A DNA stretch of 64,000 nucleotides from Myxococcales bacterium (GTDB lineage Bacteria; Myxococcota_A; Polyangia; Polyangiales; Ga0077539): contig JAEUKI010000030.1 of the NCBI GenBank assembly GCA_016793325.1, positions 186,001 to 250,000 of the forward strand. The letters run 5' to 3'. A model generated the notes under the pieces. That model did not search any database. It saw only the letters and a program-made list of their open reading frames with translations, and was not told the DNA's origin. A program made the translations under genes and the position numbers. Below, one piece after another: positions 18,524 through 26,264 of this stretch. The stretch's first letter is position 1. Every line of letters starts with the position of its first letter.

Positions 18524-19186
18524 TCAGCGCCCGAAGAGCTTCTTTCGCGCCTCGACGAGCGGCGCGGTGATCTCTTTCGGGAGCGGCTGCGGTCCGCCCC
18601 ATTGGATCGCGTGGTGCGCGATGGTGGCGAGGTGCTCGACGAGCTCGAGGCGCAGATACGCTTGCTCGACGTCGACGCCCCAGGCCCACACGCCGTTGCC
18701 TTGCACGAGGACCGCGTCGTGCTTCGCGATCCACGGCTCGATCGCGCTCACCGCGGGCGCGCCCGGCGCCGCCAATCCCACGAGCGGAACGCGCTCTCCC
18801 AACGACACAACCGCCTCTGGAAGAAAACACGCGAGCTCGCGCCCGCTCACCCCGAGCGCCGTCGCATAGGGCGGATGCGCGTGCACAACGGCCGCGACAT
18901 CCGCGCGCGCGCGGTAGACCGCGAGGTGAATGTTGAGCTCGCCGAAGGGCTTCTTCGCGCCCGATACCTGCGCGCCCGAGGCGTCCGTCACCACGAGCGA
19001 TCGCTCGTCGACGTCGGCCTTCGACGTCGCGGTCGGCGTGCACACGATCCGGTCTTCGGACACGCGCGCCGAGAGGTTGCCGTCGTGGTTTGCGACGAAC
19101 CCTCTCGTCCACATGCGCGACGAATAGAGAGCGATCTCGGCCTTGGCGCGCGCCTCGACGAGCATCGCAGGTCGTTTCAGCGCCAC
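18524..19186 (-). CDS. Class II aldolase/adducin family protein
   Basis: A 220-residue member of the class II aldolase/adducin family (fuculose-1-phosphate aldolase, MtnB), normally zinc enzymes that cleave or dehydrate sugar phosphates. Visible are NHDGNLSAR, the Glu of KPFGELNIH (about E83) and the paired zinc ligands HAHPPYATALG (H102, H104). The third ligand normally sits in an HG motif (QHG, NHG or RGHG); here that site reads QGNGVWAWG, with Asn at 164. Either the metal site differs or activity is altered. The start overlaps the upstream EutN/CcmL gene by 10 nt. That context suggests a microcompartment-linked sugar-phosphate aldolase, as in planctomycete/Haliangium-type loci. Confidence 0.85.
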   Translation of the reverse strand: MALKRPAMLVEARAKAEIALYSSRMWTRGFVANHDGNLSARVSEDRIVCTPTATSKADVDERSLVVTDASGAQVSGAKKPFGELNIHLAVYRARADVAAVVHAHPPYATALGVSGRELACFLPEAVVSLGERVPLVGLAAPGAPAVSAIEPWIAKHDAVLVQGNGVWAWGVDVEQAYLRLELVEHLATIAHHAIQWGGPQPLPKEITAPLVEARKKLFGR

Positions 19187-19461
19187 GACTCCTCCGCTGC
19201 GTCGACGACACCGACGATCACGTCGATGATCGGGAGCTTGCCCTTCGGATCGATCCCGAAGATCTGCCGCGCGCCGTTGCCTTCAGCGTTGATGAGCACG
19301 AGATCGCCGACGCCCGCTTGCGCGCGATCGACCGCGATGAATGCGCCGCCCGTCGCCTTGGACTCGGTGTCCACGGGCTCGCACAAGAGCACCGTCTGTC
19401 CGTCGTACGCCTTGTGCTGAACGCTCGCGACGACGGTCCCGATCACGCGCGCGAGCTTCAC
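19177..19461 (-). CDS. BMC-P vertex protein (EutN/CcmL family)
   Basis: A 94-residue pentamer-forming shell protein of the EutN/CcmL family, which caps the vertices of bacterial microcompartments. It starts with the family signature MKLARVIGTVVAS, has LLCEPVD and the loop GAFIAVDRAQAGVGDLVLINAEGNGARQ in the expected order, and ends with DVIVGVVDAAE. Length is standard. The start overlaps the stop of a second EutN/CcmL gene by 4 nt and its stop overlaps the class II aldolase, making one tight operon. No BMC-H or BMC-T shell gene is in the window, so the rest of the shell must be encoded elsewhere or be absent. Confidence 0.92.
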   Translation of the reverse strand: MKLARVIGTVVASVQHKAYDGQTVLLCEPVDTESKATGGAFIAVDRAQAGVGDLVLINAEGNGARQIFGIDPKGKLPIIDVIVGVVDAAEESWR

Positions 19462-19772
19462 TGCGCCGCTCCTTCGCGTCCGCGCACGAAGCGCTTTCCT
19501 CGGCCTTCGACGACGTCCACTTCGTCCACGAGACCGACGATCGTCGCGTCGACGGGGACAAACGACTCTTCGAGCGCGAGCGCCGCTTCGCGCGACGAGA
19601 CGTAATAGATCCGCTCTCCGGGCGCGGCGCCGAGGGGGTCCGCTGCGACGAAGGGCTCACCCGAGCGCTCTCCGTGCGCGTCGAGCGGCTCGACGACGAG
19701 CAGCCGCACGCCGTCGAGGCCAGTGGCTTTTTTCGTGGCCACGCACGTTCCGATCACGCGCCCGAGAAACAT
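19458..19772 (-). CDS. BMC-P vertex protein, second paralogue
   Basis: A 104-residue EutN/CcmL-family protein, diverged from its downstream neighbour. It begins MFLGRVIGTCVATKK and has LLVVEPLDAHGE, FVAADPLGAAPGERIYYVSSREAA (a longer, different pore loop) and ends with DATIVGLVDEVDVVEGRGKR. I chose the ATG at 19772 because it places the conserved strand at the N-terminus; 19796 would add 8 residues. Two different pentamers side by side are typical of microcompartments with more than one BMC-P type, such as the Haliangium shell (family knowledge). It overlaps the next gene by ATGA. Confidence 0.9.
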   Translation of the reverse strand: MFLGRVIGTCVATKKATGLDGVRLLVVEPLDAHGERSGEPFVAADPLGAAPGERIYYVSSREAALALEESFVPVDATIVGLVDEVDVVEGRGKRFVRGREGAAQ

Positions 19773-19863
19773 CTGTTCGGGCGCGGACCGTACCACAGAA
19801 GCACCGCGCTTCGTCGTCCCTCCCGATTGGACGCAGCGCGAATCGCTCTCGATCCGAGAGCGA

Positions 19864-20328
19864 TTACTTCTTGGCGGCCTTCTTGGCGGCGGGCTTGGCA
19901 GCGGCCTTCGCGGCGGGCTTCTTCTCTTCAGCCTTGGGCGCAGCGGCCTTCGCCGCAGGCTTCTTGGCAGCGGCCTTCTTGTCCGCGGCCTTCTTGCTCT
20001 TCTCGGCGGCGGCGAGGCGGTCCATCAAGCGCGGAACCGGCCACTCGCCGAAGTGCTTCTTGTAGTCCGCGTCCTTCGCGCGACCCTCGGCCGCGACGAT
20101 CGCGTCGACGATTTGCTCGCGCGACGCGAAGCGCGCCTTGGCCTTGGCGAAGACCGCCTGGAGGCGAAGGAGCTTCTTGTTCGAGACGCCCGCGAGGCCC
20201 TTGTCGCTGTTGAGGCGGTCGACCCACAGCGCTCCCGCGGCGGTCTTCACCTTCTCGATGAGGTCCTTCTTGCTGCCTTCTTTGCGGGCGCGGCTGACGG
20301 GCGCCTTCTCGGTCTTGTTCTCGGCCAT
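19864..20328 (-). CDS. Small protein with histone H1-like K/A tail
   Basis: A 154-residue basic protein. Residues 1-105 are charged and helical (SKKDLIEKVKTAAGALWVDR, KKLLRLQAVFAKAKARF). The last 50 residues are almost only Lys, Ala and Pro in KKPAAKAAAPK-type repeats, like the C-terminal tail of eukaryotic histone H1 and of bacterial nucleoid proteins. It probably binds DNA or RNA non-specifically. It lies upstream of the BMC-P/aldolase operon with a 91-nt gap, so cotranscription is possible but not certain. A second K/A-rich protein is encoded at 61257. Confidence 0.75.
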   Translation of the reverse strand: MAENKTEKAPVSRARKEGSKKDLIEKVKTAAGALWVDRLNSDKGLAGVSNKKLLRLQAVFAKAKARFASREQIVDAIVAAEGRAKDADYKKHFGEWPVPRLMDRLAAAEKSKKAADKKAAAKKPAAKAAAPKAEEKKPAAKAAAKPAAKKAAKK

Positions 20329-20486
20329 GACTCACCACCTAATCGCCTGGAGCTCTTCTGCGGGCCCGAACACCATCGTTCGCTGCTTTAGCCGCCGAGA
20401 GAGCCCAATGGGCTTTCGAGGAAGGGCGCTGCTAGCACGATCGGGCGGACAGCGGCAAGGGGACCGGCCTCGTTCGGAGCGCGACG

Positions 20487-21488
20487 CTACTTCTTCGGTG
20501 TCGCGCTGGCCGCCACGAACGCTGGCCCCGCTTCTTTCAGGGCCTCGGCTGTCTCGCCGCCGTCCCGGTCTCTTCCGTGCGGATCCGCGCCCGCGTCCAC
20601 GAGAACGCGCACGGTCTCGACGTACCGACGGTGTCTAGCGTCCGACTCGTTCGTCGGCGCGCCGTTGGCCGCGAGGCTGAGCGAGTGCGACGTCGCGAGG
20701 GCGCCGCGCTCGATGAGCAATCGCACACACTGGGTCGCGCCCGCGAGGGCCGCGAGGTCGAGCGCCGTGCTCCCGTTGCGATCCACGGGGCGATCGATCG
20801 AGAAGCCTCGCTCGAGCACTTCTTCGAGCCCTGCGCTGTGGTCTTGGGTCACGACTTCGTCGAACCACGCGCGGTATCGATCGTTGATGGCTCGCTGCTT
20901 TTCGTCCGCGTTTCGAACGCGCTCGGCCTCGATGCGCCGGAGCTCTTCGGCGGTCGCAACTTGCGCGGCCCGCGCATCGAACCCTTCCATCGTAGACGAA
21001 AAGCGCTCGGCTTCTGCCTCGTCGAAGTTCGAGAACAGCTCGATCGGCTTGTGCGCGCCGGTGTGCAAGCGAACCGTGAGCGCGGGGCTGCGCTTGGTGA
21101 GCAGACTCGAAAACACCTCTCCCTTGTCCGTCGAGAGCGTCACGGTCTCTTCGGTGTCGTACGTGCGCCGACGAACGATCGGACCCAGCGAGCGCTCGAT
21201 CACCACACGACGCCCCGCAGCGTCGCGCTCGAGCGCCACCACGAGCCGCGCGCAATCGAGCCACGCGTTGCGAAGCACGAACGCCGCGACGCCCACGATC
21301 CACACGAGACCGAGCGCCACGATGAAGTTGAACGAGTCCCATCGCAGATACCGCGCTCGCGACGCGAAGAACATCACGAAGAGCAGCGCGTAGACCGAGC
21401 GCTGGCGAAACCAGGGCTTCGGCTCGAAGCGAAGAAGCTCGACGCGCTGCGTTTGCGAAGGCGTCGCAGCGCTCTCGCGATAGGGCAT
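20487..21488 (-). CDS. Membrane protein with ankyrin repeats
   Basis: A 333-residue protein. Two hydrophobic segments lie near residues 31-45 (VYALLFVMFFAS) and 53-75 (FNFIVALGLVWIVGVAAFVL). A cytoplasmic beta-rich region follows, then a charged helix (about 175-205). Three to four ankyrin-like repeats fill the last 120 residues: GLEEVLERGFSIDRPVDRNGSTALDLAALAG-type, CVRLLIERGA, and VRVLVDAGADPHGRD. The ankyrins probably mediate protein binding at the inner membrane. It is a single gene, with no obvious partner. Confidence 0.75.
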   Translation of the reverse strand: MPYRESAATPSQTQRVELLRFEPKPWFRQRSVYALLFVMFFASRARYLRWDSFNFIVALGLVWIVGVAAFVLRNAWLDCARLVVALERDAAGRRVVIERSLGPIVRRRTYDTEETVTLSTDKGEVFSSLLTKRSPALTVRLHTGAHKPIELFSNFDEAEAERFSSTMEGFDARAAQVATAEELRRIEAERVRNADEKQRAINDRYRAWFDEVVTQDHSAGLEEVLERGFSIDRPVDRNGSTALDLAALAGATQCVRLLIERGALATSHSLSLAANGAPTNESDARHRRYVETVRVLVDAGADPHGRDRDGGETAEALKEAGPAFVAASATPKK

Positions 21489-21558
21489 GGCGCGAGACTA
21501 TGCGAAGCGCGCGGACACGCGGTCAACCCGTGTTGGTGGGGCCGAGGGTTCGCCTCGG

Positions 21559-22998
21559 TCACCCACGCACTTCGGTGGGCGGGCGATCGAGCGCGTACCG
21601 AGTTGGATCGATCGCGTAGCAGCCGCCCAACACGGGACCGCCTGCGTCGAGGCTCGCGCGGCTCGCTCTCGCGCGTGTGGCGAAGTGTTCGAGCGCCGTG
21701 ATGTCGTCCGTGGGCGCGTCTTCGTCGGTGTGTTCTGTGATCAATTGGCGCAGGAGCGAGCCGGCGACTGCCTCGCTCCAGAACGCGGCGTTGAGCTCGG
21801 TGTGATCGCAACAGAGGCTCAGGTCGACGAGGTTGGCCGAGCCGATCGTGGCCCATGATGCGTCCACGATGCAGAGCTTGGCGTGCGTGTAGATCTCGCG
21901 ATGAACCCACACACCGTCGCGTCGATCGCTGCGCGCGAGGGCGGCCAGCGTGAAGCCTGGGTGCCTCGCCAACGACGCAAAACGCACGAAGGTCGGTCCG
22001 TACCGATGCTCGTGCGCGCGTCCCTCTCGTTCGAGCGCGGCGACCGCTGCGCGCGTCTGGTAGATCGCCCCCATCGGATCCCCGGGAACGACGAGCACAA
22101 CCCGCACACCGCGCTCGAGCGCGTCGTCGAGCGCCGCGAGCACGCTCTCTTCTCCGGGGTGTTGATTCTCGAGGTAGATGGTCTTCTTCGCCGCGTCGAT
22201 CGCCGAGAGATATTGCTCGCGGATCGCGCTCTCGCCCGAGCGACTGTTGAACACGCTCTCGCCATGCGCGCCTGTGTGCGTCGGTCCCTCGGGATACAAC
22301 CCTGGGCGCGCGGTGCGCGCGAGCTGCACGACGGTGGTTCCCGCTGGAGGAGGGACGCGCGAGGGCCACGGAAGATCGTCCGCGTGTTCGGCGTCGGGCC
22401 ACGGAGGCGCGTCGGGATGGGGGCGCGCGAAGTTCCACCGTTGGATGAAATTGTGTGCTGCGTCGACGACGACCGGTCCCTGCAGCTCGACGAACGCGTC
22501 GTGTTTTTGCAGGCCGTGGTGATGCCCTGGGCGCGCGAGGGTCGAGGCGCTGAGCACCATTCCGCCGACAAACGCGATCGCCGAGTCCTCGTCGGCGTCG
22601 ACGACGAACGCCTTCTGATGGTGGCAGTGCGCTTCGTCGGGCGATTGATCCCAGCGCGCCGCCCAGGTGATTCCCTCGGCGGCGAGCGCAGCGCGGTCGT
22701 CGGGCGTTCCGAGAAACACGTGTTTGGTGCTGAAGAACTCTGGGTTTCGCCAGAACAACACGCGGACGTCGACGCCGCGATCGCGGCAGTCTCGAAGCGC
22801 CTTCCACCAGTGCGTCCCATCGGGAAACACAAACGCGGGCTGCACGAACGAGACGATCGCCCACACCGAGGACCGCGCGTTGCGCAGCGCCTCCGCGAGC
22901 CGCTCGTAGAAGGGAACTCCGTCGATCCAAGGCCGCACGAGGTTTCCCTCGCGCGCGGGATAGCGCGCGTCACGAGCGGGTTCGGGGACGAGTGCCAT
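21559..22998 (-). CDS. Phospholipase D / cardiolipin synthase-like
   Basis: A 479-residue member of the phospholipase D superfamily, which hydrolyses or transfers phosphatidyl groups through a phospho-His intermediate. Both HKD motifs are present: HHQKAFVVDADEDS with FVGG near residues 155-180, and HAKLCIVDASWATIGSAN near 395-412. The N-terminal PWIDGVPFYERLAEAL is typical of cardiolipin synthase-like enzymes. There is no transmembrane anchor. The start is the ATG at 22998 (MALVPEP); the frame upstream is a shadow of the MFS gene. The reaction could be cardiolipin synthesis or another phosphodiester exchange. Confidence 0.86.
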   Translation of the reverse strand: MALVPEPARDARYPAREGNLVRPWIDGVPFYERLAEALRNARSSVWAIVSFVQPAFVFPDGTHWWKALRDCRDRGVDVRVLFWRNPEFFSTKHVFLGTPDDRAALAAEGITWAARWDQSPDEAHCHHQKAFVVDADEDSAIAFVGGMVLSASTLARPGHHHGLQKHDAFVELQGPVVVDAAHNFIQRWNFARPHPDAPPWPDAEHADDLPWPSRVPPPAGTTVVQLARTARPGLYPEGPTHTGAHGESVFNSRSGESAIREQYLSAIDAAKKTIYLENQHPGEESVLAALDDALERGVRVVLVVPGDPMGAIYQTRAAVAALEREGRAHEHRYGPTFVRFASLARHPGFTLAALARSDRRDGVWVHREIYTHAKLCIVDASWATIGSANLVDLSLCCDHTELNAAFWSEAVAGSLLRQLITEHTDEDAPTDDITALEHFATRARASRASLDAGGPVLGGCYAIDPTRYALDRPPTEVRG

Positions 22999-23081
22999 GG
23001 GCGATCGCGAGGACGATGACAGCGGGCGTAGGCGGGCGTAAAGAGCGTTGCCGAAGCAGCTCAGTGGTCGACGCACCCGCT

Positions 23082-24323
23082 TCACATCGCTGAGTGAATC
23101 AGTCTGGTCTCGCGCATTCGCACCGCGACCACGACGCCCGACGCAAACGTGAGCGCAGCGGTAGAGCCCATCGCCGCTGCGATGCCGAACGCGTCTGCGA
23201 CAAGCCCAGCCAGCAGAGCTCCTGCAGCGTATCCGAGGTCGCGCCACAGCCGATACACACCCACAGACGACGCCCGCCACGAAGGGTGCGCGACATCGCC
23301 GATGGCCGCGAGGAGCGTGGGGTAGACCATCGCCGTTCCAACGCCGAGGAGCACGGCGCCGAGCGCGAACCCGCGAAACGTCGACGACGAGGCGACCACT
23401 GCGATGCCGATCGCTTGGGTCCACATCCCGGACGCGATCAGCCACTTGCGACCCACGCGGTCGGACAGCGCTCCGGTGAACAACTGCGCGACGCCCCACG
23501 TCGCGGGATAGATCGCGGCGAGCGTCGAGACCTGAAGAATGTTCATCCTCGCGGCGCTGAAGAAGAGCGGGAAGAGTCCCCACGCCATTCCATCGTTGAG
23601 GTTGTTGACTAGGCCTGCCTGCGTGACGCTCGACAAGTCGCGGTCGCGCAGCGTGGTTCGCCAGAACACCTCGCGTTGCGAGAGGTTCACGCTGGCGGCG
23701 CTCGCGCTCTGCAGCTTCGACTCTGCTTCGACGTGCTGGCGCGTCTCGCGGACGAACACGACGGACAGCGCGAGTCCCACGAGAACAAACGCGACGCCCA
23801 GGTAAAACGGCTGCGGACGAAGTCCGTATCGCGCCGCGAGCGCTCCGGTCGCGAGCGAGCTGGCCGCCACCGCGAGGTAGCCGGCGAACTCGTTGAGGCC
23901 CATCGCGAGCCCGCGGTTCTTCGGGCCAGCGAGGTCGATCTTCATGATCACCGTGGTCGACCACGTGAGTCCCTGGCTCACGCCGAGCAGCGCGTTGGCG
24001 AACAAGATCCAACCCCAGCTCGGCGCCCACATGAGCACGAACGGAACTGGCGCTGCCACGAGCCACCCTCCCACGAGCACATGTTTTCGACCCACGCGAT
24101 CGGACAAGCGTCCTGCGCCGTAGTTGGTCAGCGCTTTCGTGACGCCGAACACGAGGATGAACGACAGGGCCGCGGTCCTGGCGACGAGGTGAAACTCTCG
24201 CTCGGCGATGGGCGGGAGGATGGCGCGCTCCATTCCGATCATCGCGCCGACGAACGCGTTGACGAGTACGAGCAGCGAGAATTGACCGAGATTTTCGCGC
24301 AGCCCCAGGCGCGTCGCAGTCAC
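23082..24323 (-). CDS. MFS transporter
   Basis: A 413-residue major facilitator protein with about 12 hydrophobic segments. The loop 2-3 signature GRLSDRVGRKHVLVGG and its second-half counterpart GALSDRVGRKWLIASG are both present. It is the last gene of an operon: its GTG start overlaps the stop of the metallo-beta-lactamase-fold gene by 4 nt, which itself overlaps an ArsR-rhodanese gene. The context suggests export or import linked to reactive sulfur or another toxic small molecule. The substrate is unknown. Confidence 0.86.
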   Translation of the reverse strand: MTATRLGLRENLGQFSLLVLVNAFVGAMIGMERAILPPIAEREFHLVARTAALSFILVFGVTKALTNYGAGRLSDRVGRKHVLVGGWLVAAPVPFVLMWAPSWGWILFANALLGVSQGLTWSTTVIMKIDLAGPKNRGLAMGLNEFAGYLAVAASSLATGALAARYGLRPQPFYLGVAFVLVGLALSVVFVRETRQHVEAESKLQSASAASVNLSQREVFWRTTLRDRDLSSVTQAGLVNNLNDGMAWGLFPLFFSAARMNILQVSTLAAIYPATWGVAQLFTGALSDRVGRKWLIASGMWTQAIGIAVVASSSTFRGFALGAVLLGVGTAMVYPTLLAAIGDVAHPSWRASSVGVYRLWRDLGYAAGALLAGLVADAFGIAAAMGSTAALTFASGVVVAVRMRETRLIHSAM

Positions 24324-25060
24324 GATTGTGCCTCGACGCGCCCGCGATTGACGCGAAGCAGCCGCTCCATGGCCGCCGGTTTCGGGGGAACGTTCGCGAG
24401 CGCTTCGACGAACTCTTCGCGCGTCTTCGAGAGCAACGGGTTGAAGCGTTTCTCGAACGCGATCGTGCTCGAGGGCTTTCCGCTCATCCCCGCGCCGCAG
24501 AGCGATCCTGCGAAGTGACCGGGATAGACCTCGAGCTCGTCGGGGAGGGTCAACAGCTTGCTGTGGACGCTGTCGTACAGCTCGCTCGCGCTCTCTCGTG
24601 CATGCCCTGGGAGGTCGGGTCGACCCACTGCGCCAACGAAGAGCGTGTCACCGGTGAGCACGAACCACGGATCGGGCCCGCGCCGAAGGTCGGCCACGAC
24701 GAGGCAGACGCTCTCGGGTGTGTGCCCGGGCGTGTGCAGCACCGTGACGCGCGTGTTTCCCAGCGCGATTTCCTGGCCATCACGGATGGGCTCGAACGGA
24801 AGCGAGACGTCTGCGCGCTCGTGCAAGCAGTACGCTGCGTTGGCTCTTCGCGCGAGAGCGAGGCCGCCCGAGCGATGATCCGCGTGAACGTGCGTGTCGA
24901 TCACGTGCGTGATCTTCATGCCCTTTGCGTCGGCGAACGCGACGTACTGATCGAGGTCTTCTTCGTGCGGGTCGACGACGGCGCACGCGCCCAATCCCCC
25001 GCACCCGAAGAGATACGCAGCGCAGCCCGTGTCGAAGTAGTAGTACGGCTTGAAGATCAC
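24320..25060 (-). CDS. ETHE1-like MBL-fold hydrolase
   Basis: A 246-residue metallo-beta-lactamase-fold protein close to persulfide dioxygenases (ETHE1/Blh), which oxidise glutathione persulfide to sulfite. Metal-binding motifs are THVHADH, HTPGHTPESV, TGDTLFVGAVGRPDL (the Asp-containing motif plus the GRxD signature of ETHE1) and PGHFAGSLCG. The GTG start at 25060 lies in a GTGA overlap with the upstream ArsR-rhodanese gene, so the longer open frame is not used. Its context between a rhodanese-fused ArsR repressor and an MFS gene supports sulfide or persulfide detoxification. A glyoxalase II-like function is less likely. Confidence 0.85.
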   Translation of the reverse strand: MIFKPYYYFDTGCAAYLFGCGGLGACAVVDPHEEDLDQYVAFADAKGMKITHVIDTHVHADHRSGGLALARRANAAYCLHERADVSLPFEPIRDGQEIALGNTRVTVLHTPGHTPESVCLVVADLRRGPDPWFVLTGDTLFVGAVGRPDLPGHARESASELYDSVHSKLLTLPDELEVYPGHFAGSLCGAGMSGKPSSTIAFEKRFNPLLSKTREEFVEALANVPPKPAAMERLLRVNRGRVEAQS

Positions 25061-25737
25061 GACGGCGCTCCTCCGCGCTCGATCTTCCAGCCACGCGCGC
25101 GCCAATCAGCGACGCCGTGCTCCATGCGTTCGGCGACGAAGCCCTGCGTTCGCAAGAGCGCGACGGCGTCGATCGCCATGACGCAATACGGCCCGCGGCA
25201 GTAGGCGACGATCTCGCGCTGCTTCGGCAGCTCATTCAATCGCGCGGCGAGCTCCCCCAGCGGTATCGAGATCGCTCCGGGAACATGTCCCGCGCGAAAC
25301 TCCTCCGCAGGCCGAACGTCGATCACCGTCACGTCCCCCGCGCGCACGCGGCGAAGCAGCTCCTCGCCCTCGACGGCCTCCATCGCGCCGCGCGCTTCGA
25401 AGTATTCGCGCGTCACGCGGTCGACCTCGGCGAGCCGCGTTTGTGCGAGCGTGCGCAGCGCGAGAAAGAGCCGAGAGACCTCGTCGTCTACGAGCTGGTA
25501 CTCGACGTAGAGGCCCTTCTTCTCGGCTTCGACGAGCCTCGCTGCGCGCAGAACCTTCAAGTGCTGCGAGGCGTTTGCGACGGAGATCGCGGTCTCTTCG
25601 GCGAGCGCCTCGACCGTTCGCGGTCCCTGCGAGAGCAAGTCCACGAGCTCGAGCCTCTTGGGCGAAGCGATCGCCTTCGTGATGCGCGCGAACTGTTCGT
25701 AGAGCCGATCCTTGAAGCGGCGGTGGGCGGTCGTCAT
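25057..25737 (-). CDS. ArsR repressor fused to rhodanese domain
   Basis: A 226-residue two-domain protein. Residues 1-105 form an ArsR winged helix (AIASPKRLELVDLLSQGPRT, recognition helix VANASQHLKVLRAARLV). Residues 120-220 form a rhodanese (VIDVRPAEEFRAGHVPGA) with an active-site loop CRGPYC, two Cys. Fused ArsR-rhodaneses regulate sulfur-oxidation operons and are thought to sense persulfides. It heads a three-gene operon (this gene, ETHE1-like, MFS) with two 4-nt overlaps. A perfect palindrome lies 9-30 nt upstream of its start, fitting autorepression. The ArsR part has no visible metal site. Confidence 0.9.
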   Translation of the reverse strand: MTTAHRRFKDRLYEQFARITKAIASPKRLELVDLLSQGPRTVEALAEETAISVANASQHLKVLRAARLVEAEKKGLYVEYQLVDDEVSRLFLALRTLAQTRLAEVDRVTREYFEARGAMEAVEGEELLRRVRAGDVTVIDVRPAEEFRAGHVPGAISIPLGELAARLNELPKQREIVAYCRGPYCVMAIDAVALLRTQGFVAERMEHGVADWRARGWKIERGGAPS

Positions 25738-25745
25738 AAATCAAT

Positions 25746-25767
25746 TATTCAAGTGATTGATTGAATA
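25746..25767. promoter_or_regulatory. Palindromic operator of arsR-rhodanese operon
   Basis: TATTCAA and TTGAATA form a perfect 7-bp inverted repeat with an 8-base spacer, in AT-rich DNA immediately upstream of the ArsR-rhodanese start at 25737. The size and AT-rich arms fit an ArsR-family dimer site. It would also overlap the -10 region or 5' leader. Confidence 0.68.
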
Positions 25768-25962
25768 GTCAACCGAGGCTCACGATCGGCGGGGCGTTTC
25801 GGTCGACCGCTCGCTTTCCACCAGCCGAGGAAGCTCACTTTGCGTGAGCGGCCTACGCAACCGCGAGATCGTACGCCGTGAGCCACAAACGCGGGGAGAT
25901 TGTGCTGATCGGGACAGGCTTCCTTGGGCGCAACGCGAAGCGGATCGTGATCCCCGTTCTTG

Positions 25963-26238
25963 TCATCCAGGGCGCGCAAAGCGCCCGCGTGGCTTCGGCG
26001 CCTTGCGCGGAACATTCAGCTCGACGCTCTCGACCTCGTCGAGGGCTGCGAGCGCGAACGACGTCTTCTCTGCACGGTCGGGATCGAGCTCGACGACGTA
26101 CACCCGCGCGTAGTGCTCGTCCTCGTCGCCAGGATGAACCTGCGTGACGCGCAGCACACCGTCCACGGTTGCGATCGCAGCGACGGCGACGGCGGCGTCT
26201 GTGCCGCGCTTGATCTGAAGGTTCGCCGTAGTCGCCAT
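25963..26238 (-). CDS. Small I9/propeptide-like protein
   Basis: A 91-residue protein starting at the ATG at 26238, too short to be prominent among overlapping frames. Its segment YVVELDPDRAEKTSFALAAL followed by DEVESVELNVP resembles the beta-alpha-beta pattern of inhibitor I9/subtilisin propeptides (Y-x-V ... L ... V-x-x-V). It lies 26 nt downstream of a subtilisin gene on the same strand. It may be a stand-alone inhibitor or intramolecular-chaperone-like partner of that protease. This assignment is by pattern and position only. Confidence 0.6.
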   Translation of the reverse strand: MATTANLQIKRGTDAAVAVAAIATVDGVLRVTQVHPGDEDEHYARVYVVELDPDRAEKTSFALAALDEVESVELNVPRKAPKPRGRFARPG

Positions 26239-26264
26239 GGTGCTCCGCGCAGTGTGGCGTTGGT

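Noticed and set aside
20487..21488. Ankyrin protein as a host-targeted effector
   Set aside because: Its two TM segments and lack of export signals suggest an ordinary inner-membrane protein.
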